Notes: a model not told the origin generated them from the letters alone. A stretch of DNA of 34,932 nt from Phycisphaerae bacterium (GCA_030448225.1 JAUJNJ010000066.1:1-34932); one strand, 5' to 3'; shown: positions 1 to 9,735, counted from the stretch's first letter. Numbers and translations are program-made.

Positions 1-1480
1 TCTCGATGCCGCCGATGCGGTGCTCGAGGCCGGGCGTGCCCGGGATGGCCCACGGGCGGACGAGCTCGTCGTTGCGCTTGTTGGGCATGTAGCCGCGCTC
101 GTCGTTGGCGGCGGTCGGGGGGGTGATCGCGATGCGCGGCAGCTTCGCCGCGTCGGGGATCAGCCACGGCTCGGCGCCGTTGGCGATGTAGCCGTCGCTG
201 AGGAACACGACCGGCGTCATGTACTTCGTGGCGATCGTGAACGCCTCGATGATCGCGGCGAAGCAGTCGGCGGGCCCGGCGGCGGCGATCACCGCCAGGG
301 GCGACTCGCCGTTGCGGCCGTGCAGGACTTGCAGCAGGTCGGCCTGCTCGGTCTTCGTCGGCAGGCCGGTGCTGGGGCCGCCGCGCTGCACGTCGATCAC
401 GACGACGGGCAACTCGGTCATCACGGCCAGGCCCATCGCCTCGGCCTTGAGCGCGATGCCCGGGCCGCTCGTGCCGGTGCAGCCGAGCGCGCCGCCGAAG
501 CTCGCGCCGATCGCCGCGCCGATCGCCGCGATCTCGTCCTCGGCCTGGAATGTGATCACGTTGAAGTTCTTCATCCCCGCGAGGTTGTGCAGGATGTCGC
601 TGGCCGGCGTGATCGGGTAGCTGCAGTAGACGAGCTGCTTACCCGCCAGCTGCGCCGCCGCCACCATGCCCATCGCGACGGCCTCGTTGCCGGTGATCTT
701 CCGGTACGTGCCCGGCGCGAGCTTCGCCTTGGGGACCTGGTATTGCTGGTTGAAGAGCTCGGCCGTCTCTCCGTAGTGGTAACCGGCTTTCAGCGACGCG
801 CTGTTCGCCATCGCAACGGCCGGCTTGCGGCCGAACTTCTGGTCGATGTAGTGGAGCGTCGGCTCGAGCGGGCGTCCGTAGAGCCAGTAGCACAGCCCGA
901 GCGCGAACATGTTCTTGCAGCGGTCGGTCTCCTTGGCGCCGAGGCCCGACTCCTTCGTCGCCGCCGCGTTGAGCTTGTCGATCGGAACCTTAATGAGCCG
1001 GTAGTTGTTGAGGCTCGCGTCCTCGATCGGGTTGCTCGCGTAGCCGGCCTTCTTCAGGTCGTTGGGTTCGAACGCGTTCTCGTTGACGATGACGATCCCG
1101 CCGTCCTTCACCGACTTCAGGTTCGTCTTCAGCGCCGCCGGGTTCATCGCCACCAGCGCGTCGACGGCGTCGCCGGGCGTGAAGATGTCGGTGCTGCTGA
1201 AGTGGATCTGGTAGCCGCTGACCCCGGCCAGCGTGCCGGCGGGGGCGCGGATCTCGGCGGGGAAGTCGGGCAGCGTGCTGATGTCGTTGCCGGCCAGCGC
1301 GCTCGTATCGGTGAACTGCGTGCCGGCGAGCTGCATCCCGTCGCCGGAGTCGCCGGCGAAGCGAATCGTCACCGACGGGAGGGTCTGCACGGGCTTGGGC
1401 GGATGCCCGTTGGGTTCGGCGGGGGGCTGCGGCGTCTGCTCTTCGGTGGGCCGGGTCGGTAGGGGGGTGGACGGAGTCAT
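1..1480 (-). CDS. korA: 2-oxoacid:acceptor oxidoreductase, alpha subunit with fused gamma domain (3' end cut by window)
   Basis: Alpha subunit of a 2-oxoacid:ferredoxin oxidoreductase (2-oxoglutarate type most likely), which oxidatively decarboxylates a 2-oxoacid with CoA and ferredoxin together with a thiamine-diphosphate beta subunit. About 493 codons are visible, read leftward from ATG at 1478-1480; the C-terminus runs off the window. After a Pro-rich stretch of about 35 residues comes the gamma domain ([16 protein letters not shown]), followed by the pyrimidine-binding alpha domain ([58 protein letters not shown]). The gamma-alpha fusion is the usual form of KorA in aerobic and actinobacterial-type enzymes. 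The reading frame is intact. The beta subunit would be expected further left, outside the window. The exact 2-oxoacid substrate cannot be read from sequence alone. Confidence 0.93.
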   Translation of the reverse strand, partial: MTPSTPLPTRPTEEQTPQPPAEPNGHPPKPVQTLPSVTIRFAGDSGDGMQLAGTQFTDTSALAGNDISTLPDFPAEIRAPAGTLAGVSGYQIHFSSTDIFTPGDAVDALVAMNPAALKTNLKSVKDGGIVIVNENAFEPNDLKKAGYASNPIEDASLNNYRLIKVPIDKLNAAATKESGLGAKETDRCKNMFALGLCYWLYGRPLEPTLHYIDQKFGRKPAVAMANSASLKAGYHYGETAELFNQQYQVPKAKLAPGTYRKITGNEAVAMGMVAAAQLAGKQLVYCSYPITPASDILHNLAGMKNFNVITFQAEDEIAAIGAAIGASFGGALGCTGTSGPGIALKAEAMGLAVMTELPVVVIDVQRGGPSTGLPTKTEQADLLQVLHGRNGESPLAVIAAAGPADCFAAIIEAFTIATKYMTPVVFLSDGYIANGAEPWLIPDAAKLPRIAITPPTAANDERGYMPNKRNDELVRPWAIPGTPGLEHRIGGIE

Positions 1481-1582
1481 GGTGTTGATCGTGGGTCTCG
1501 GACGTCGGGTTGGGGATCAGGGCGACGGCGACCGCCGCCGCCACGACAAAGCCGGGCGATCGGACACCCGCAACACGCTTCG

Positions 1583-1745
1583 ACGAAGATCCGGAATCCG
1601 CAGTCCGACATCCGCAATCCCTCGCTTCCTGATAAACCGGGCGAGGATGGAGGATAGAGGATGGAAGACGGAGGAAGACGATCCGTCGTTCGTCCGGCTT
1701 TCGCCTTCCTCCATCCTCTATCTTCCATCCTCCATCGTCGTCTTC
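1583..1745. repeat. Intergenic inverted repeat, GGATGGA-type, beside a TCCGCAATCC-type array
   Basis: The left arm (1643-1682) is built from GGATGGAGGATAGAGGATGG-like units and the right arm (1704-1745) is their imperfect reverse complement, so the region can fold into a long hairpin. Beside it, at 1583-1623, lie TCCGGAATCCGCAGTCC-like units with no paired arm. The element ends 8 bases beyond the stop codon of the CBS protein gene (minus strand). The same unit recurs at 28753-28856. Confidence 0.8.
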
Positions 1746-1753
1746 ACGTTCGC

Positions 1754-2239
1754 TTACGCGCCTTCCCGGGCCGGCTGCGCCTGGTCGGGGGAGGGGGACA
1801 GGTTGTACACCTTGGCCGGGAAGTACTCGACGAGGTAGTGCAACACGTCCTTCACCGATAATACGCCGGTCGGCCGCCCCCCGTCGTCGAGGACCGGCAG
1901 ATGCCGGAACCCGCCGGCCGCCATGATCTCGACGGCGTCGCGCACGCTCGTGTGCCGCTCGACCGTGCGCGGCCCGGGCGACATCACCCGCCCGACCGGC
2001 ACCGACGACTCGAGCCCCGCCGCGACCACGCGGTGCAGGAAGTCGCGCTCGGTGAAGATCCCGACGAGCCGCCCGCCGCCCGCGGCGTCGTCGATCACGA
2101 GCGCGCAGCCGGTCCGCTCGGCGGTCATCCCGCGGACGGCGTCGGCGACGCTCGACCCGGGGCCCACGGCGAAGACCGGCCGCAGTCGAAAGCGGTCGAC
2201 GCGGTCGGCGCGGAGGTTCTTGGCGAGCGTGGTGGACAT
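1754..2239 (-). CDS. CBS-pair domain protein
   Basis: A protein of 161 residues made almost entirely of two CBS domains, a fold that binds adenine nucleotides and acts as a sensor or regulator. CBS1 spans roughly residues 10-70 (RLRPVFAVGPGSSVADAV, then LVGIFTERDFL) and CBS2 roughly 80-140 (RTVERHTSVRDAVEIMAAGG, GVLSVKDVLHYL). The start was placed at the ATG at 2237-2239, which opens MSTTLAKNL directly before CBS1; a longer frame exists upstream but its extra 34 residues are Arg/Ala-rich and unlike the family. No strong ribosome site is visible. It lies on the same strand as korA, 273 bases upstream of it, separated by a large inverted repeat. Stand-alone CBS proteins have many partners, so a specific role is not claimed. 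Confidence 0.88.
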   Translation of the reverse strand: MSTTLAKNLRADRVDRFRLRPVFAVGPGSSVADAVRGMTAERTGCALVIDDAAGGGRLVGIFTERDFLHRVVAAGLESSVPVGRVMSPGPRTVERHTSVRDAVEIMAAGGFRHLPVLDDGGRPTGVLSVKDVLHYLVEYFPAKVYNLSPSPDQAQPAREGA

Positions 2240-2513
2240 AAAGGTTCGAACGCCTTCCGCGCGTGCGCAGGCTCGATGGCCGGCACCGCCGGGACGAGCA
2301 GGCCGCATGAAATCGTAGCGACTTCCCGCGCGCGGCACCATTCAGATCAGGCACCATTCGCCCCCGCCCGGCCGCGCGACCGATCAGAAGACGCCGCAGC
2401 GGCGTCGACTTCATCGCGTGACGTCCGCCGGCGTCAAACGCGGCAAAGTCTGCGCTTCTCCCCCAGATAAACTGAGAGGTTTAGCTTGACTGACTTCCGA
2501 TAAGGTGAGCAAA

Positions 2514-2774
2514 ATGGCGCGGATGAAGCAGCAGTACCACACGATCATCAAACCGTCGCCGAACGGGTGGTTCGTCGGGTGGGTCGAGGAAGTGCCCGGC
2601 ACGATCACCCAGGGCCGCTCGCTGAAGGAGTGCCGCGAGAACCTCAGGGATGCACTTCTGCTGATGGTGCAGACGCGCCGCGACGAAGCGAGGCAGTGCG
2701 TCGACGGGTCCTGCATCGAGGAGGCGATCGAGATCGACCTCGTCGAACAGCCGGCCCAGGCATTTCTCCACTGA
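2514..2774 (+). CDS. HicB-like (UPF0150/DUF1902-type) antitoxin-fold protein, no HicA beside it
   Basis: A protein of 86 residues with the HicB antitoxin N-terminal fold: YHTIIKPSPNGWFVGWVEEV, then PGTITQGRSLKECRENLRDA, the typical beta-beta-alpha layout with the Pro-Gly, Thr-Gln-Gly and Glu-Asn-Leu positions. In HicAB modules the partner HicA is an mRNA-cleaving toxin of about 60 residues. No HicA-like frame is present on either side (2240-2513 or 2775-2900), so this is an orphan. The ATG at 2514 was chosen over GTG 2505 because AAGGTG at 2503-2508 sits about six bases before it; ATG 2523 is also possible. It may regulate a distant toxin or have a separate role. Confidence 0.8.
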   Translation: MARMKQQYHTIIKPSPNGWFVGWVEEVPGTITQGRSLKECRENLRDALLLMVQTRRDEARQCVDGSCIEEAIEIDLVEQPAQAFLH

Positions 2775-2791
2775 TCGGCCGACGGTCCACC

Positions 2792-4495
2792 TCAACGCCG
2801 CCGCAGACGCGCACCGCCGCGCGGGCCCGTCGCTCCGCGCGGCCAATCGCGTCGCCGGTTCGTCGCGCGTCGCGTGAGGTAAAGCGAATTCCACCTTCCC
2901 GCGCGGGCGCGGCCGCTCACTCGTGGCGCGGCTCCTGGGGCCGGGATGCGCGCCCTCGCGCGCGCGCGGCCGGGGCGGCGGCGGGGTCGTCGCGCCCGCG
3001 GGCGGCGCGGCGGGGCCGGCGCGCGGTTCGGGCGGGGCGGCGGCGTCGTCGGCCGGCGGGGTGGCGGCGGGGGGACGCGCGCGTGGCAGGAGCGCGCGAT
3101 CGCCGCGGGCGGGGGCGCCGCGCCGCCGCCGCCGCCGCCGTTCGGGTCGGTCGCGGGGTCGGGGCGGGGGCTCAGCGGGGTGCCCTCGGTCTCGCTCAGC
3201 CGCTGCACGCCGGTGTATCGCGGCACGGGCATCTCCTGCTGCACCTTCTTCGCCTCGGCGCGCAGGCGGGTCATCTCGGCCTCCTGGTCGGTGCGCTCGC
3301 GCTCGAGTTCCGCCAGGTCGCGCCGCAGCTCGTAGTAGACCTGCGGGAGCGGCCGCCGGGTGGGGCGGCCGGTCGCGTCGCGGCGGTAGCTGTCGGCCTC
3401 GATCCGGCGGAGGCTCCGCTCGGTGTCGGTCATGTCGGCGTCGATCTGCTCGAGCTGGTCCTTCGCCGACTCGAACTGCTCCTCGAGCGTGTCGATCTTG
3501 TCCTTGATCTCGCGCTCCTTGGCCTGGAGCTTGTCGAGCTCGGCCCCGGTCACCCACTGCGCGCCCCAGCGGTAGCGGCCCTGCTTGGCCATCGTCTCGG
3601 CGACGGCCTCGTCCTGCTCGTTGAAGTCGAGCACGAGCTTCTTCGTCGCCCCGATCTTGCGGTGCTCGGCGGGCAGGGCGTTGAGCGCCTCGGCGACGTT
3701 GTTGAGGATCACCGGCTCGCCCGGCGCCGCCAGGATCGCCGCGTCGTAGGCGGCCAGCGCGGCGGCGAAGTTGTTCTGCCGCCAGTGGATCACGGCCAGG
3801 TTGTTCAGCGACGGCGCGTGGCCCGGCACGAGCGGCGCGATCGACTCGAACGACTTCTTGGCCGGCCCGAGCTGCTCCTGCTTGTAGAGCATCAGGCCGC
3901 GGAGGTAGTGGGCCGACGCGTTGGTCGGGTCGTCCTTCAGCGCCTCGTCGAGGATCGGCCCCGCCTCCTTCAGCCGGCCCTGCTTCAGCAGCCGCCGCGC
4001 GTGGATCGCCGCCGCCAGCGACTCCTCCTGGATCGCGCCGAGTTCGGCGGGCGTGACCCAGCGGTCGCCGGACTTGGTCATCCCGCGCTCGACGCGGTCC
4101 TGCCACATCGCCAGGTCGGTCTTGGACTCCTCGGCGGCGGGGGTGCCGGCGTACTTGGCGGCGAACTCCTTGAAGCGCGCGACGGCGGTCTTGGGGTCGG
4201 GCACGTTGTCCGACGAGCGGCGGAGCGACGCGAGCCGCCGCTGCGCGTCGTCGGGGGTGACGGGGGTCTTCAGCTCGACGCCCTTGACCTCCGACCGCGG
4301 CACCCGCGTGACGGTCCCGTCGGCGGCGCGGACGTCGTAGCCGGAGCCGTCGGGGCTCTTCTTGACGTCCCCCTCGAGCTGCGTCCCGTCGCGCCGCACC
4401 AGCACGTCCGCCGCCGCCGGCGCCGGCGCGGCGACCAACGGGGCGAGCAGGCCGGCCGCGAGGAACGCCGGGATCAACAGACGCTGCGCGCTCAT
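2792..4495 (-). CDS. Exported TPR and coiled-coil protein with Pro/Ala-rich tail
   Basis: About 567 residues as read. An N-terminal signal peptide (SAQRLLIPAFLAAGLLAPLV, ending at Ala-Ala-Asp near residue 30) is followed by a short beta domain (DVLVRRDGTQLEGDVKKSP). TPR-like helices occupy roughly residues 120-260 (ASAHYLRGLMLYKQEQLGPA; PSLNNLAVIHWRQNNFAAAL). A long Glu/Lys/Asp-rich coiled coil follows at about 300-430. The start at 4493-4495 is preceded by GGGAGG, a good ribosome site. The last 120 or so residues are very Pro/Arg/Ala-rich; after a GCC/GGC tract near 3110 another frame also reads as a Pro/Ala tail, so a frame slip there is likely and the true C-terminus is uncertain. Function is unknown; a periplasmic or envelope scaffold is a guess. 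Confidence 0.8.
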   Translation of the reverse strand: MSAQRLLIPAFLAAGLLAPLVAAPAPAAADVLVRRDGTQLEGDVKKSPDGSGYDVRAADGTVTRVPRSEVKGVELKTPVTPDDAQRRLASLRRSSDNVPDPKTAVARFKEFAAKYAGTPAAEESKTDLAMWQDRVERGMTKSGDRWVTPAELGAIQEESLAAAIHARRLLKQGRLKEAGPILDEALKDDPTNASAHYLRGLMLYKQEQLGPAKKSFESIAPLVPGHAPSLNNLAVIHWRQNNFAAALAAYDAAILAAPGEPVILNNVAEALNALPAEHRKIGATKKLVLDFNEQDEAVAETMAKQGRYRWGAQWVTGAELDKLQAKEREIKDKIDTLEEQFESAKDQLEQIDADMTDTERSLRRIEADSYRRDATGRPTRRPLPQVYYELRRDLAELERERTDQEAEMTRLRAEAKKVQQEMPVPRYTGVQRLSETEGTPLSPRPDPATDPNGGGGGGAAPPPAAIARSCHARVPPPPPRRPTTPPPRPNRAPAPPRRPRARRPRRRPGRARARARIPAPGAAPRVSGRARAGRWNSLYLTRRATNRRRDWPRGATGPRGGARLRRR

Positions 4496-4836
4496 GGCGG
4501 GGCCTCCCGGGGACGGCGGGGGAAGGGTCGAGGCTGCTACGACGGTAGACAATGGTATCCGCCGGACGTTGGCCGTGCCATTTTGAGGAGTGGGGGTGGG
4601 GAGTGGGGCTCGCGCGAGGCGCGGGCCCCGGCGGAGCCGAGCACGCCGCGGGAGCCCCTCTCCCCCTGCCATCTCCCGGCGTACCGAGGAGACGGAGGGT
4701 GCAACCCATCATCCCAGTTGTGACAGAGCACTAGCCGCAGGGCGTGCCCTTCGCGTGGGCGTGAGTGGGACGGGCCTCTGCGCGACGTGATCGGTCATCT
4801 CCTCGTGTCGTTCGGGAGAAGATCGACCCGGCTCCG
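4496..4836. other. Gap between two minus-strand genes; degenerate REP-like sequence only
   Basis: No gene is supported here. Around 4640-4690 lie worn CCCCTCTCCCCC and CTCCCGGCGTACCGAGGAGA segments that resemble the CCCTCTCCCC/GGGGAGAGGG hairpin family found elsewhere in the window. The stretch is just downstream (minus strand) of the FAD-Rieske gene. Confidence 0.6.
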
Positions 4837-6339
4837 TCACGACTGCGCCGGATGCTCCGCGCGGTCGAGGTTCTTGTTCGCCGGGCCGTTGACGACCTTG
4901 CCGTAGGGGTCGAAGCGGCTGCCGTGGCAGGGGCAGTCCCAACTCGCCTCGGTGTAGTTCCACCGCACGACGCACCCCATGTGCGGGCAGATCGCCGAGC
5001 ACTCGTGGATGCGGTCGTTCTCGTCGCGGTAGCACGCGACCTTCGTCGCGCCGCGGCGCATCACGGCCCCGGTGCGCGGCGCGATCTCCGACAGCGCGTC
5101 GACCTGCCCCGGCGTCAGCAGGTCGCGGTACTGCGCCGCGACCACGAGGTTGTCCTTCACCCACGTCGTCAGGCCCTTCGACGGCTTGCGCGACGGGGAG
5201 TAGGTGTCGGCCCACGTGTTCGGGCCGGCCGACGATGAGGTCCGTCAGCAGGATGCCGGCGATCGTGCCGTGGGTCATGCCCATGCCGCTGTCGCCGGTG
5301 TGGACGTAGACGTTGTCGGCGTCGCCGGGGTTGCGGCCGGTGAAGCTGAGGCAGTCGAACGGCTCCATCACCTGCCCGGACCAGTGGAACTCGACCTCGC
5401 CGGCCATCGGGAAGCGGCTGGCGCGTCCAGTCGATGAGCCGGCGGTAGCGCTGGTCGTAGTCGTGGGCCTGGCCGGTCTTGTGGTCCTCGCCGCCGACGA
5501 TCAGCACGTCGTGGTCGGCCCTCCTGCAGGCGGACGTAGTGGTAGATCTCCTCGGTGTCCCAGTAGAGCGCGACGTTGACCGACCCCTTCGGCACGCGCA
5601 GCCCGACGACGTAGGTCCGCCACGGCGACTGCTTCGTGTGGATCGAGACCATGTCGTTCACCGGCGTGTTCGTCGTGACGACGACCGCGTCGGCCGTCAC
5701 GACCGCGCCGCCGGCGGTGGTGACGCGGGCCTTGGTGCCGTCGCTCTCGATCGCCGACGCGTGCGTGTTGCCGTACACGAGCCCGCCGCGGTGCCAGATC
5801 GCCTTGACCACGCCGGCCACGTACTTCAGCGGGTGGAACTGCCCGTGCCGCGGGGCGCGCAGGCAGCGGCCGGTGTCGAACGGGAGCGCGCGCGGTCGAG
5901 CCACTGGGCGTCTTTGATCCCCACGCGGTGGGCGGCGTCGAGTTCCTTCTCGAGGAAGTCGTGCTGGTACCCCTGCGGCGAGACGAACAGGTAGCCGTCG
6001 ACGTGCCGCAGGTCGCAGTCGATCTTCTCGGCGTCGGCGATCTCGAAGATGCGGCTGGACGGCGGCGTGGTGGCTGTCGACCGCGACCTGCAGGCCGGCG
6101 GTGCCGTGGAGGCGCTCGATCTCGACGAGGCCGTCGTCGTTGTAGAACGCGAGGTGGGCGGTGGTGCGGGCCGTCTCGCCGCCGCCGAGCGGGCCGTCGT
6201 CGAGCAGGATGACCTTCTTCCCCTCGCGGGTGAGCAGGTAGGCGGTCGTCGCGCCGGCGATGCCGCCGCCGACGACGCAGACGTCGCACGTCGCGTCCTC
6301 CTTCAGCGCCGGCTGCACGCCGGTGTCGGCCGTCGCCAT
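4837..6339 (-). CDS. FAD-dependent oxidoreductase with C-terminal Rieske [2Fe-2S] domain (several frame slips)
   Basis: One gene read in pieces. The N-terminus has a Rossmann FAD site (CDVCVVGGGIAGATTAYLL, GGETARTTAHLA) of the DadA/glycine-oxidase type. The middle holds FHPLKYVAGVVKAIWHRGG and ITADAVVVTTNTPVND-like sequence, and the FAD C-terminal segment is HTGDSGMGMTHGTIAGILL. The last 100 or so residues form a Rieske domain with CPHMGCVV and WDCPCHGSRFDPYGKVVNGP: Cys-X-His and Cys-X2-His cluster ligands plus the extra cysteine pair seen in bc1/b6f-type Rieske proteins. Frame changes occur near 6061, 5890, 5520, 5415 and 5230; each joins well-conserved flanking sequence, which points to sequencing slips. 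The start is ATG 6339 in the FAD-domain frame; ATG 6373 in another frame is possible if one more slip lies between. The electron donor is unknown. Confidence 0.87.
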
Positions 6340-6700
6340 CCAGATCGAGGTCGTGCCCGTTGTCGGTGTTCATACGTGCGTGTGTATCGGCGGGCGTGAG
6401 GCGCGAACGCCCAAAGCGCGGGTTATGCGGCGATCTGAAACGTCGCGCGGGAGTTCCGACTTCCTGCCACGCGCCGATCGGTGGGCTGCGCTCTCCTCTT
6501 CCGGGTACGCCGGGGAGAGGGGCAGGGAGGGACGCACGCGGAGGACAGGCGCTCCTGCGGCTCTCCGGGGAGCGTCGCTCTACAAGCGGCGGCTAAACGG
6601 GGCGCGGGTTGCGATCGCGACTCGCATCGACGCGAGATTCGGGACCGCGCGTCGACTACTCGTGGTGCAACGCAGTTCCGCTTATTGGGTCGAGCGTTTT

Positions 6701-6885
6701 CCCTCTCCCCCGTACTCGGGGAGAGAGGGCGGGGGTGAGGGGCGAAACCAAGGATGAAGGATGAAGGCGGAAGGATGAAGCGGAGATCCGCCTCTGCGGT
6801 TACAACCGCCAACCTCCCTCCTTCATCCTTGGGTTCCGCCCCTCACCCTAACCCTCTCCCCCCGAGTACGGGGGAGAGGGGACCG
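6701..6885. repeat. Nested composite inverted repeat (CCCTCTCCCC outer arms, GGATGAAG inner arms)
   Basis: Each outer arm is itself a REP-like hairpin (CCCTCTCCCC, a short GTAC-containing loop, GGGGAGAGGG) continued by a GGGTGAGGGGCG segment. The two arms, about 6701-6748 and 6833-6885, are inverted copies. Inside them lie AAGGATGAAGGATGAAGG (left) and CCTCCTTCATCCTT (right), which also pair. The centre (6770-6812) holds two small hairpins, CGGAGATCCG and GCGGTTACAACCGC. The whole unit lies 120 bases past the alanine racemase stop. Confidence 0.85.
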
Positions 6886-6962
6886 GATGTCTCCGACGAA
6901 TGACCGGTGTCGCTCCACTACTCGTGTCGGCAGGAGATTCGCCGCTCCGCGGCGACCACGAA

Positions 6963-6985
6963 GCAGGCGTCGCAACTACAGATCG
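6963..6985. repeat. 23-base dispersed intergenic repeat, copy 1
   Basis: GCAGGCGTCGC-A-ACTACAG-A-TCG matches 9736-9758 with two mismatches over 23 bases. Both copies are intergenic and in the same orientation. No function can be read from it. Confidence 0.6.
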
Positions 6986-7004
6986 GATGTAGTGCCACCG
7001 ACCG

Positions 7005-7943
7005 CTACGGGCCGACGTGGGTGGGTGCGCCCATCGCGGTGAGGCGGACGAGCACCTCGTGCGGCCCGACCTGCCAGACCTTGGCGACGTCCTCCGCGGC
7101 GAGGTCGTCGCCGAGCAGGACGACCTCGTCACCCACCTTGTCGCCGGGCTGGAGTTCGACGAACGCCGACTGCATCCCCACCTCGGGGATGCGGCGGCGG
7201 CCGCCGTTGACGAGGCAGGGGCCGGGCCGCAGGCCGTTGGAGTAGCCGGCGAGGATCACGCCGTGGCGGCCGGTCTCGCCGCGCCAGCCGGAGTAGCCGA
7301 CCGGGCCGGCCGAGTCGCGCGCCTCGACGAGGCGGGCCGACACGCGGGCCGCGCCGCGGTAGAGCGCGAACCCGGGGCGGACGGCGTCGAGGCGGGCGCT
7401 GGGCTCGTCGAGCAGCGACGACCCGGCCGCGTGGAGGCGCAGGCCCCGGCCGCCGGCGACCTCGAGGAACGCGCGGACGTGCGCGAGGCTGGTCGCGTGC
7501 GTCATCGCCTCGTCGATCGCGCCGGCGCGGAGGACGTTGTCGACGTCGGCGGGCGGGCAGGCGAAGCGCTGCATGCCGGTGTCGATCGTCACGACCGGCC
7601 GCGCGCGGCGCTGGACGGTCGCCTGGTCCACGGTGGAGACGGCGGGGCGGGCGCGGGCGTCGATCCACGCCTGCGGGTCCCGCGCCTCCGGCGGGCTCAG
7701 GACGATCGACTCCTTCCCCGTCGTCTCCCCGATCCGCGCGTCGACCGCCTCGCGGAGCGCGAACACGCAATAGCCGGCGACGAGGTCGTCGACCGCGGCG
7801 ACCACGCGCGCCGCGCTGAGCCCGTAGGCGTCGGCCTTCACGACGGCGAAGACGGGGACGCCGACGCGGTCCCGGATCGCGCATGCGTTCGCGCGGACGG
7901 CGGCGAGGTCGACGCGGACGGTCACGTGAGGGGTGGGAGACAC
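7005..7943 (-). CDS. alr: Alanine racemase (compact, PLP-dependent)
   Basis: Interconverts L- and D-alanine for peptidoglycan synthesis, using pyridoxal phosphate in the cytoplasm. The PLP lysine is Lys36 in [13 protein letters not shown]. The second catalytic residue, the tyrosine of the C-terminal domain, corresponds to PVGYSGW, followed by the usual GYSNGLRPG segment. [10 protein letters not shown] is the family's TGM-x-R block, but the lysine that is often carbamylated just before it is Thr here, and the usual CMDQ block reads GMQS. At about 312 residues it is shorter than the usual 360-380, having lost sequence between the barrel strands near residues 110-130. The start is taken as GTG 7943, because the frame above it is Arg-rich and unlike the family. 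The reading frame is intact. It could be an Alr paralogue with altered specificity. Confidence 0.85.
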   Translation of the reverse strand: MSPTPHVTVRVDLAAVRANACAIRDRVGVPVFAVVKADAYGLSAARVVAAVDDLVAGYCVFALREAVDARIGETTGKESIVLSPPEARDPQAWIDARARPAVSTVDQATVQRRARPVVTIDTGMQRFACPPADVDNVLRAGAIDEAMTHATSLAHVRAFLEVAGGRGLRLHAAGSSLLDEPSARLDAVRPGFALYRGAARVSARLVEARDSAGPVGYSGWRGETGRHGVILAGYSNGLRPGPCLVNGGRRRIPEVGMQSAFVELQPGDKVGDEVVLLGDDLAAEDVAKVWQVGPHEVLVRLTAMGAPTHVGP

Positions 7944-8439
7944 GCGGCAGATTGAACGCGCAAAGTCGGCCCCGGTCCAGCGCGAATGCCGCCGGCGACC
8001 CGGCCGGCGGTCTGCGGCGGGGTCGGGAGAATCCTGTCTCGAATCGCCGCGCGCGGGGCGGCGTCGAATCACGTACCGTGCGGGGTCGCGTCAGCCGCAA
8101 CATCAGTATTTATCAGAATATTGCGAGACCTTCCCGGGGGGAGGGGCGCGGCGTGGTTTATTCCCCTCGGACGACCATGTCGTTGAACTGGGATGTAGCC
8201 GTCGCGCGGGGGTCGGGCCGAGTCGCCGATTACGAGCGAAGCGGCACGGTACGGCTGGCGCGGCGGGCGGGCGGCGGCGGGCTCGGTCGTCGCGCGTCGG
8301 GGCGGCCCGGCGCGGGCGGCGGTCGCTTGATTCGACCGCACGTTTGGACGAAACTCCCTCGCCGTCGCGCGAGGGCGACTCCCCGCATTTCCACATAGAA
8401 ATCCCGCGCGCGCCGCGGGAAGAGGACGCGAGAGAACCC
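7944..8439. other. Divergent spacer between alr and xylA; no gene seen
   Basis: About 496 bases between divergently transcribed genes, so promoters for both must lie here. An AT-rich island at 8105-8125 (AGTATTTATCAGAATATT) stands out in otherwise very GC-rich DNA and is an imperfect palindrome, but no -35/-10 pair could be fixed with confidence. A CTCCCTCGCC/GGCGACTCC-type small hairpin lies near 8355-8383. Nothing else is recognised. Confidence 0.5.
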
Positions 8440-9624
8440 ATGGCCAGCAGCAGCAGCAGCAGCAGCTTCGACCCGGACCCCAAGCTCAAGTTCACGTTCG
8501 GCCTCTGGACGGTCGGCAACCCGGGGCGCGACCCGTTCGGCCTGCCGACGCGCGAGCCGATGGACGTGACGCGGATCTGCGACGTGCTCGGCGACGCCGG
8601 CGCGTACGGCGTGAACTTCCACGACAACGACCTGATCCCGATCGACGCCACCCCCGCCCGCGCCGACGAGATCAAGCGCGAGTTCAAGCGGGCGCTGAAG
8701 TCCAACGGCCTCGTCGTGCCGATGGCGACGACGAACCTGTTCTCCGACCCGGTCTTCAAGGACGGCGCGTTCACGAGCAACAACGCGAGCATCCGCGCCT
8801 ACGCGATCCAGAAGACGATGCGCGCGATGGACCTCGGCGCCGAGTTCGGCGCCAAGATCTACGTCTTCTGGGGCGGCCGCGAGGGCGCCGAGAGCGACGC
8901 GACGAAAGACCCGGTCGACGCGATCCGACGGTTCCGCGAGGCGATCAACTTCCTGTGCGAGTACAGCGTCGAGCAGGGGTACGGCTACCGCTTCGCGTTC
9001 GAGGCCAAGCCCAACGAGCCGCGCGGGCACATGTACTTCGCCGTCACCGGCAGCTACCTCGCGCTGATCCCCACGCTCGACCGCCCGGAGATGTGCGGCG
9101 TGAACCCGGAGTTCGCGCACGAGACGATGGCGGGGCTCAACTTCGTCCACCACGTCGCGCAGGCGATCGAGATGAAGAAGCTGTTCCACGTCGACCTCAA
9201 CGACCAGGAGATGGGCCGCTACGACCAGGACTTCCGCTTCGCCAGCGTGAACTACAAGTCGGCGTTCTTCCTCGTGAAGCTGCTCGAGGACAACGGCTAC
9301 AACGGCCCGCGCCACTTCGACAGTCACGCCTACCGCCAGAGCGACTACGAGGACGTGAAGGCGTTCGCCAGCGGCAGCATGCGGTCGTACATGATCCTGA
9401 AGGAGAAGGCCGCCCGCTGGAACGCCGACCGCGAGATCCAGGACCTGCGCAACGTGATCAACGCGCAGGCCCCCGAACTGTCGAAGCTGACGAAGCGCTA
9501 CAGCAGCGGCAACGCCAAGAAACTGCTGGCCGCGGGGCTCGATCGCACGGAACTCGCCAAGGCCCGCCTGCCCTACGAGCGGCTCGACCAACTGACGATG
9601 GAAGTGATCCTCGGCGTGCGGTGA
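8440..9624 (+). CDS. xylA: Xylose isomerase (short, actinobacterial-type)
   Basis: Converts D-xylose to D-xylulose (and D-glucose to D-fructose) with two divalent metal ions in a TIM barrel. It has 394 residues, the length of the short class. Family residues are all visible: His61 and Asp64 ([10 protein letters not shown]), Glu188 and Lys190 ([10 protein letters not shown]), Glu224 and His227 ([16 protein letters not shown]), Asp252 (FHVDLNDQ) and RHFDSHAYR. They fall at the Streptomyces/Arthrobacter positions with a constant offset of seven, caused by an N-terminal Ser-rich extension (Met-Ala then seven Ser). The start ATG 8440 opens this extension; frames above it do not resemble protein. 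No xylulokinase is adjacent. A hairpin at 9804-9823 lies downstream. Monocistronic transcription is likely. Confidence 0.96.
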   Translation: MASSSSSSSFDPDPKLKFTFGLWTVGNPGRDPFGLPTREPMDVTRICDVLGDAGAYGVNFHDNDLIPIDATPARADEIKREFKRALKSNGLVVPMATTNLFSDPVFKDGAFTSNNASIRAYAIQKTMRAMDLGAEFGAKIYVFWGGREGAESDATKDPVDAIRRFREAINFLCEYSVEQGYGYRFAFEAKPNEPRGHMYFAVTGSYLALIPTLDRPEMCGVNPEFAHETMAGLNFVHHVAQAIEMKKLFHVDLNDQEMGRYDQDFRFASVNYKSAFFLVKLLEDNGYNGPRHFDSHAYRQSDYEDVKAFASGSMRSYMILKEKAARWNADREIQDLRNVINAQAPELSKLTKRYSSGNAKKLLAAGLDRTELAKARLPYERLDQLTMEVILGVR

Positions 9625-9735
9625 GCCGTGCTCGCCGGTGGTCAATGAAAGCGTGGGCGCCGCCTGCGTCGCGGATAGCGCGCGGCCACGACTCATCGCG
9701 GGGTGGAGAGATTGCTGCTGCATGTCGATCCCGAC

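Larger units (their letters stand above)
6374..7004. other. 631-base gene-free stretch packed with inverted repeats
   Basis: No coding region is supported. From left to right it holds a worn CCCTCTCC-type hairpin at 6491-6522, a GCGGCGGCTAAAC unit at 6586-6600, the large nested inverted repeat at 6701-6885, and a 23-base intergenic repeat at 6963-6985. It separates the FAD-Rieske gene start from the end of the alanine racemase gene, both on the minus strand. Confidence 0.75.

Noticed and set aside
20..1462. Long open frame on the plus strand opposite korA
   Set aside because: It is an antisense shadow caused by high GC content: Arg/Val/Asp-rich, no family blocks, while the minus strand carries a fully conserved KorA. 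Many similar frames elsewhere were left out for the same reason.
8105..8125. AT-rich palindrome before xylA as a sugar-responsive operator
   Set aside because: Only one imperfect copy, far from the start, no regulator gene nearby and no match to a site I can name.
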